This document shows positions 59,564 through 64,000 of a stretch of 64,000 nucleotides of DNA, piece by piece. A program made the position numbers and the translations under genes. Below the pieces are notes generated by a model. The model was not told where the DNA came from. It worked only from the letters and a program-made list of their open reading frames with translations, and made no database searches. The stretch covers positions 1,312,001 to 1,376,000 of the forward strand of contig NZ_CP017768.1 in the NCBI RefSeq assembly GCF_002813695.1, read 5' to 3'. Each line of letters begins with the position of its first letter. Within the stretch, counting starts at the first letter, position 1. The stretch comes from Methanobacterium subterraneum. GTDB lineage: Archaea > Methanobacteriota > Methanobacteria > Methanobacteriales > Methanobacteriaceae.

Positions 59564-59855
59564 TTAAAACCCCCACACATAATTACTCCTTAAATCCCTG
59601 GACACATTGGCCCCCTTTCCATCTGATTATCCATAAGTTATTTCTCTAATTTTTTCTTTATATAAATATGAATTGAGTTTGAAATTTTATAATTCTATTT
59701 TGTGAGTTTTATATCTAAATGTATAAAACTATAGGTTAGTCTAATTCACTTACTTTGAGTTTCAATACCCTAAATTAAATCAGCTAAAACAACAATACTA
59801 TAATACATAACCTGTTTTTGATAACATATCACATATTAGGCCGGAGTGTTGGTCA

Positions 59856-60995
59856 ATGAGTTCCATCCTTGATCTGGAAAAAATGGAGAAATATCTCCTA
59901 GAAACTGATGAATCATCCTATGATCTTCTTAAACAGATTTATCACACCCATTATGGGATTGGAACCCAGATAATCCCTGATTCATTCATATCCAAAACTC
60001 AGAAGTATTTTGGGGGTCGGGATTCTGAGGGTAACCTTGTTGAATCAGAGGAGGATGTTCTCGGCCGGATCAAACAACAGAAAATAATTAAAATCCGCAA
60101 TAAGTGGACTGGTGAAGAGGCTCTTTTTAATTCTTTACGGGCAGATAGGCCAGGAATAAGAAAAAACTACCAGGATAAGGAAATAAATTATTTGAAAAAA
60201 CTTATATCCAGCTCAAAAAAAGATTGTGACTTCTGTAAGTCCATTCAGCACACTCCTGAGGATTCTTTCGGCAGAATACAGGGAGAACATTCCATAACTG
60301 CAGCCAATATAGCAAAATATGATGTTTGGAGCAGTTTAGTTATATTTAATAATCATAACCCCCTTGAATTTAATCTGGAGGAATTCAGGGATTATCTAAA
60401 AACAAGTTTTTCCTGGTTTAAACAGGTACACCAGGACCATCAATTCTATAAATATCCATTCTTTGTTTGGAATTGTCTGCCCAGGGCCGGGGCCTCCCAA
60501 GTCCATGGCCACTGCCAGATACTGATGGGTGATGAACCTTACTCCCGGGTGAAAAATCTGGTAAATGCAGCCATGAATTACAGTAGAGAAACTGGTTCTC
60601 TCTACTTCCAGGACATGTATAAAGTGCACCAAATATTGGGACTTTCTGGAAAGCAGGGAAAAGTCCGATTTTTCTGTAATTTAACCCCTGTGAAAGAGAA
60701 AGAAGTTATGATTATATCACACCAGAACCCATTCTTAAATAAAACTGTAAATGAAACTATTTTTAAGATTGTCCGGTGTTTCATAGATGACCTGGAAGTT
60801 TATAGTTTCAACCTGTCAATATCCTGCCCAGCAATGGATAATAAGGAGGAATTTCCCTACATTATCCGGATGGTGGACCGAGGCAGTTTACTGAAGAACA
60901 CTGCCGACATTGGTGGAATGGAACTCTACGGAAGTGTAGTGGTAGCGGATGATCCCTACAAGGTGATTGAATCTTTAAACAATGATTTGATTTAA
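59856..60995 (+). CDS. HIT/GalT-like nucleotidyltransferase (DUF4922-type)
   Basis: A 379-residue protein of the HIT superfamily. The catalytic region is QVHGHCQILMG near 214-224, which has the shape of the GalT/Ap4A-phosphorylase motif. DCDFCKSIQ near residue 123 could bind zinc, and RIQGEHSITAANIAKYD is a further conserved-looking block. Relatives include GDP-glucose phosphorylase and Ap4A phosphorylase, which exchange nucleotides and sugar phosphates. It opens a plus-strand run with OtsB-like, NDP-sugar pyrophosphorylase and phosphohexomutase genes, so a sugar-nucleotide role is inferred. ATG 59856 follows GGAGTG at about 12 bases. Confidence 0.75.
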   Translation: MSSILDLEKMEKYLLETDESSYDLLKQIYHTHYGIGTQIIPDSFISKTQKYFGGRDSEGNLVESEEDVLGRIKQQKIIKIRNKWTGEEALFNSLRADRPGIRKNYQDKEINYLKKLISSSKKDCDFCKSIQHTPEDSFGRIQGEHSITAANIAKYDVWSSLVIFNNHNPLEFNLEEFRDYLKTSFSWFKQVHQDHQFYKYPFFVWNCLPRAGASQVHGHCQILMGDEPYSRVKNLVNAAMNYSRETGSLYFQDMYKVHQILGLSGKQGKVRFFCNLTPVKEKEVMIISHQNPFLNKTVNETIFKIVRCFIDDLEVYSFNLSISCPAMDNKEEFPYIIRMVDRGSLLKNTADIGGMELYGSVVVADDPYKVIESLNNDLI

Positions 60996-61035
60996 AATAA
61001 TGGATTGAATAGAAGAAAATCAAATCTAAAAAAAA

Positions 61036-61119
61036 GATTGGATTTAAAATGAGTTTAAAAAAGGATTGGATTTAAAATGAGTTTAAAAAAGGATTTGATT
61101 TAAAAGAAGGATGAATTTA
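61036..61119 (+). repeat. 28-bp tandem repeat, two perfect copies plus one degenerate
   Basis: GATTGGATTTAAAATGAG opens the 28-base unit at 61036-61063 and again at 61064-61091. A third diverged copy runs to about 61119. It lies in the 210-base gap between the HIT-like and OtsB-like genes, just before the presumed promoter of the latter. Confidence 0.88.
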
Positions 61120-61208
61120 AAATAAATGAGTTTTAATAGGGATTGAATTTTAAAAAGGGTATAAATACAATTCCCAGGGAATAATTGTTAGTGAAAGGGA
61201 GTGGTTCG

Positions 61209-62009
61209 GTGACCAAGTATCTTTTTGATAATTTAAAACATCTCGAGACATTCAAATATGACAGTTCCACTGCTATTGTGACTGATATTGATGGAACTAT
61301 CAGTGAAATAGCCCCCACCCCTACTGAAGCACTGGTAACAGACTCCATGAGAGAGGAACTGGTTAAACTCCATAGAAAATTCTCGTTAGTGGCAGTGGTT
61401 AGTGGCAGGTCCGTTCTAAATGCCCGTGAAATGGTGGATGTGGACGGACTCCTCTATGTAGGTAACCACGGGATGGAATTTTTGGAAAATGGTAAGATCT
61501 CCCTCTATCCCGAAGTGGAGAAATATCTCCCCCAAATGAAACAGGCCGGCCAAAAACTTCAAAAAGGTGACTTATCACATATTGATGGTTTACTATTTGA
61601 AGATAAGGGAATTTGCTTTTCCGTACATTACCGTTTAGCCTCACAATCTGAAAATGTTCGTGGGAAAATATTACACAACATTAAAAACGATCCTGACTGT
61701 GAAAAACTCAAAATATCAGAAGGACGCCAGTTAGTTGAACTTAAACCACCGTTAAGCTGTGATAAAGGCACTATTTTAGAAAATATTATCCAAGAATACA
61801 ATCTAAAAAAGATTATTTATTTAGGAGACGATATAACTGATTTGGATGCGTTCAAAAGATTAAAGGTTCTTGAAAATCAGGGAGAACTTAGGGGGGCAGG
61901 TGTTTTGGTATGCTCAAGTGAGATACCACATGATGTTAAAAAAGGTTCATCCTACTATGTCAATGGCGTGGATGAGGTTCTTAAATTTTTTCAATGGCTT
62001 TCAAACTAA
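61209..62009 (+). CDS. otsB: Trehalose-phosphatase-like HAD protein (OtsB family)
   Basis: A 266-residue HAD-superfamily phosphatase of the OtsB type. The first motif is VTDIDGTISE with nucleophile Asp26 and Asp28; VVSGRSVLNAREMV is motif II region; VELKPPLSCDKGTIL contains the Lys motif; and LGDDITDLDAF is motif IV. OtsB removes phosphate from trehalose-6-phosphate, but no trehalose-phosphate synthase is in the window. Start is GTG 61209 after GGGAGTGG; an in-frame GTG at 61191 is possible. Between two tandem-repeat stretches and the NDP-sugar gene. Confidence 0.82.
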   Translation: MTKYLFDNLKHLETFKYDSSTAIVTDIDGTISEIAPTPTEALVTDSMREELVKLHRKFSLVAVVSGRSVLNAREMVDVDGLLYVGNHGMEFLENGKISLYPEVEKYLPQMKQAGQKLQKGDLSHIDGLLFEDKGICFSVHYRLASQSENVRGKILHNIKNDPDCEKLKISEGRQLVELKPPLSCDKGTILENIIQEYNLKKIIYLGDDITDLDAFKRLKVLENQGELRGAGVLVCSSEIPHDVKKGSSYYVNGVDEVLKFFQWLSN

Positions 62010-62078
62010 TTAAGCTGTTATAATAGTCTAAAAAACTGATTAAGGGCTAAATTAAGGGTTAAATAGATAATTGTATTT

Positions 62079-63260
62079 ATGATGAAAAATACAATAATAG
62101 TTATGATAAAGGCAGTGTTAATGGCCGGAGGTAAGGGGAGCAGAATCCGTCCCCTGACTTTATCCCGACCGAAACCAATGATCCCCGTGGCCAACAGACC
62201 AATGATTGAATACATTGTGGACAGAATAAAGAAATCTGGTTGTAATGACTTAGTGGTTACCTTAAGCTACCTTAAAAATCAGATCAAATCTTTGCTCAGT
62301 GAGAAATATCCCGAAATGAATATTAATTATTCTGTTGAAAATAGTCCTTTGGGAACTGCAGGAGGAGTTAAAAAAGCAGCCCAGCATATAAAGGATACAT
62401 TTTTTGTTTTAAGTGGGGATGTGCTGGTTGATGTAGATTTAAATAAATTACTGGAATTCCACCAGAGGAAAAAGGCACTAGCCACGGTGGTGTTAACTCC
62501 GGTTGATGATCCCAGCCATTTTGGCATAGCTGTGCTGGATGAAGAAAATCAGATCATTAAATTCAAGGAAAAACCAGCAGCTTCAGAAGTTTTCAGTAAA
62601 ATCGCCAACACCGGCACATATATCATGGAACCAGAAATTCTGGATTATATAGATACTGCTGATAAAGGAGAAATTGACTTTTCCAAAGACGTTTTCCCCC
62701 CATTAATAGAGAAAAAAGCAGGAATATATGGGTTCATATTTGAAGGTTACTGGAATGATGTGGGAAGACCTAAAACCTATCTGCAAGCAAACTATGATGT
62801 TCTCCACCACAAAATAACACCCCCACCCAGTGGTAAGCCTCTGAAAGAAGGTGTTGGTAGATTAGGGCAGATACTGGTGGGAGAACATGTGAAGATACAT
62901 GAGAATGCGCGTTTAATTGGACCCCTGGTAATAGGGGATGGTTGTATCATAGGAAAAGGAGCCATCGTAGGGAGGGAAACTGTTCTGGGAGAAAATGTGC
63001 GCCTGGAAGAAAATTCCACAGTTAAAGGCTCTGTAATTTTTTCAGATAGCATAATTCAAAACAGTTCATATCTCAAGGATTGCATTGTGGATTCCAACTG
63101 CCGTATTGAAAGAGGGAGTTTTATTGAAAATGGAGCAGTATTGGGCGGTTCTGTCCGCTTAGGACCCCACAGTAGAGTTGGTTCAGAAAGATACATATCC
63201 AATAGTAACGTGATCTTACCCCAATCCATGGTGGACTCAGACTACCCCATTGTAACTTAA
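62079..63260 (+). CDS. NDP-sugar pyrophosphorylase (sugar-1-phosphate nucleotidyltransferase)
   Basis: A 393-residue nucleotidyltransferase. The N-terminal domain has the signature LMAGGKGSRIRPLTLSRPKPMI, then FFVLSGDVLVDVD (Mg-binding Asp), IKFKEKP and VGRPKTYLQAN; the C-terminal third (about 270-393) is a left-handed beta-helix of hexapeptide repeats (VIGDGCIIGKGAIVG, ENVRLEENSTVKG). It makes an NDP-sugar from NTP and sugar-1-phosphate (GDP-mannose or UDP/dTDP-glucose type). The start may be ATG 62079 or, with MIKAVLMAGGKG, ATG 62103. It lies 73 bases before the phosphohexomutase gene. Confidence 0.9.
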   Translation: MMKNTIIVMIKAVLMAGGKGSRIRPLTLSRPKPMIPVANRPMIEYIVDRIKKSGCNDLVVTLSYLKNQIKSLLSEKYPEMNINYSVENSPLGTAGGVKKAAQHIKDTFFVLSGDVLVDVDLNKLLEFHQRKKALATVVLTPVDDPSHFGIAVLDEENQIIKFKEKPAASEVFSKIANTGTYIMEPEILDYIDTADKGEIDFSKDVFPPLIEKKAGIYGFIFEGYWNDVGRPKTYLQANYDVLHHKITPPPSGKPLKEGVGRLGQILVGEHVKIHENARLIGPLVIGDGCIIGKGAIVGRETVLGENVRLEENSTVKGSVIFSDSIIQNSSYLKDCIVDSNCRIERGSFIENGAVLGGSVRLGPHSRVGSERYISNSNVILPQSMVDSDYPIVT

Positions 63261-63332
63261 CCTGTGTCTATTAACCCAATTTAAATTATAATTGATTATA
63301 TTAATCGTGAAATGGTACTCGAGGAACTTAAA

Positions 63333-64000
63333 ATGTCAAGGTACGTGCAGAATATTAGAGGAGTTGTTAATTTTGAGATCACCAATAAATTCGCCTCTCA
63401 CCTGGGGACTATTGTAGGGAATTATGTTGGTCCGGAAAAAAGAGTGGTGGTAGGCCGGGATTTGAATGTGCCCTCCCAGATGATCAAAAGATCCATTACC
63501 ACCGGACTCATGGCTGCAGGTGTCGATGTAATTGACTTCGGAGTTGCCCCCATTCCAGTGATACACTACAGTCGAGAGTTCTACAATGCCAATGTCATGA
63601 TCACCATTAGTAAATCTCATTTAAGGCCTGAAGATGTGGATATAAAGATATTCAGTGATCATGAAATTCCCCTAGAACAGAGGCATGCTGATAAAGTTTC
63701 CTGGAATCAGATAGGTACCCTAAGATATGTTCATGAATACCGGGAAAAATATATTAAAGGAGTTTTGGATGAAATTGACGTATCTGCCATTAATAAGAAA
63801 TCTTTTTTAATTGTTTTAGACTGTGAAGGTGGTGATATGCCCTTTGCCCCCCAGCTACTTCATAAAATAAATTGTGAAACAGTTTTGATTGGCTGTAATG
63901 AAAACACCCTGGAAGGTGATTTCCCTGAACCCAGCCCTAAAAGAATATCACTAGTTTCAGAGCTTACAACCGCCATTGGCGCTGATATGGGTGTTTTACT
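63333..64000 (+). CDS. Divergent alpha-D-phosphohexomutase (PGM/PMM family), C-terminus cut by window edge
   Basis: The frame runs from ATG 63333 (GAGGA site at 63321-63325) to the window end, 222 full codons. It opens YVQNIRGVVNFEITNKFASHLG, with KRVVVGRDLNVPSQMIKRSITTGLMAAGVDVIDFG, a clear phosphoglucomutase/phosphomannomutase domain I. The active-site loop, normally TASHNPPEYNGIK, reads TISKSHLRPEDVDIK, so the Ser is kept but the His-Asn-Pro is lost and two residues are added. It would convert sugar-6- and sugar-1-phosphates and feed the pyrophosphorylase upstream; the changed loop may reduce or alter activity. Confidence 0.85.
   Translation, partial: MSRYVQNIRGVVNFEITNKFASHLGTIVGNYVGPEKRVVVGRDLNVPSQMIKRSITTGLMAAGVDVIDFGVAPIPVIHYSREFYNANVMITISKSHLRPEDVDIKIFSDHEIPLEQRHADKVSWNQIGTLRYVHEYREKYIKGVLDEIDVSAINKKSFLIVLDCEGGDMPFAPQLLHKINCETVLIGCNENTLEGDFPEPSPKRISLVSELTTAIGADMGVL

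Overview
The window looks like chromosomal DNA of a methanogenic archaeon of the order Methanobacteriales, most likely the genus Methanobacterium. The evidence is a set of archaeal information-processing genes (Orc1/Cdc6, MCM, aIF2-beta, aIF6, NMD3, prefoldin alpha, L31e, L39e, L18a/LX, S19e, RNase P component 4, PDCD5), archaeal lipid and cofactor genes (UbiA-type geranylgeranyl transferase, MptE pterin kinase, sulfide-type Thi4), AglB/STT3, AT-rich intergenic DNA, and GGTGA/GGAGG ribosome binding sites. The species assignment is inference from gene content and recalled synteny with Methanothermobacter. No rRNA, tRNA, CRISPR array, prophage or intact insertion sequence was seen.

Layout. 1-7014 is a surface-polymer region: a two-domain methyltransferase cut by the window edge, an FkbM methyltransferase carrying a perfect 96-bp tandem repeat, a 966-residue three-domain glycosyltransferase and an LCP-like secreted protein. 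7039-10368 is a large soluble REC-(PAS)6-histidine kinase with a 13-G tract just upstream of its TTG start. 10494-13710 holds Orc1/Cdc6, MptE and a class V aminotransferase. A GC-elevated non-coding island near 13970-14096 folds into two long nested hairpins and is a candidate new RNA. 14140-19261 has an acetolactate-synthase-like enzyme abutting a B12 radical SAM gene, divergent from acetyl-CoA synthetase. 19370-21679 has a dUTPase/dCTP deaminase family enzyme, a glycerophosphodiesterase and a methyltransferase.

21891-27100 is a compact minus-strand translation/export operon: RNase P component 4, a YhbY-type RNA-binding protein, S19e, PDCD5, a PP-loop ATPase, L39e, L31e, aIF6, L18a, prefoldin alpha and FtsY. 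27292-34911 continues on the minus strand with an AK6-type kinase, Thi4, a DRG GTPase, AglB and topoisomerase I. 35234-42513 is mainly plus strand: phosphodiesterase, RlmE/FtsJ methyltransferase, MCM, aIF2-beta, NMD3, TyrS and a small conserved-looking protein.

42656-58995 is mixed: two thymidylate-kinase-family proteins, a polyprenol-kinase-like membrane protein, PRC-barrel, transport and membrane proteins, a DJ-1/PfpI protein, a double CDGSH iron-sulfur protein, UbiA, a long U32 protein, TauE/SafE and an HhH-MutS protein. 59099-64000 has a Cache-type sensor fragment and then four plus-strand sugar genes: HIT/GalT-like phosphorylase, trehalose-phosphatase-like HAD protein, NDP-sugar pyrophosphorylase, and a divergent phosphohexomutase cut by the window end. 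Together they suggest a sugar-nucleotide or solute pathway. Several intergenic minisatellites (30, 14 and 28 bp units) are scattered through the window.
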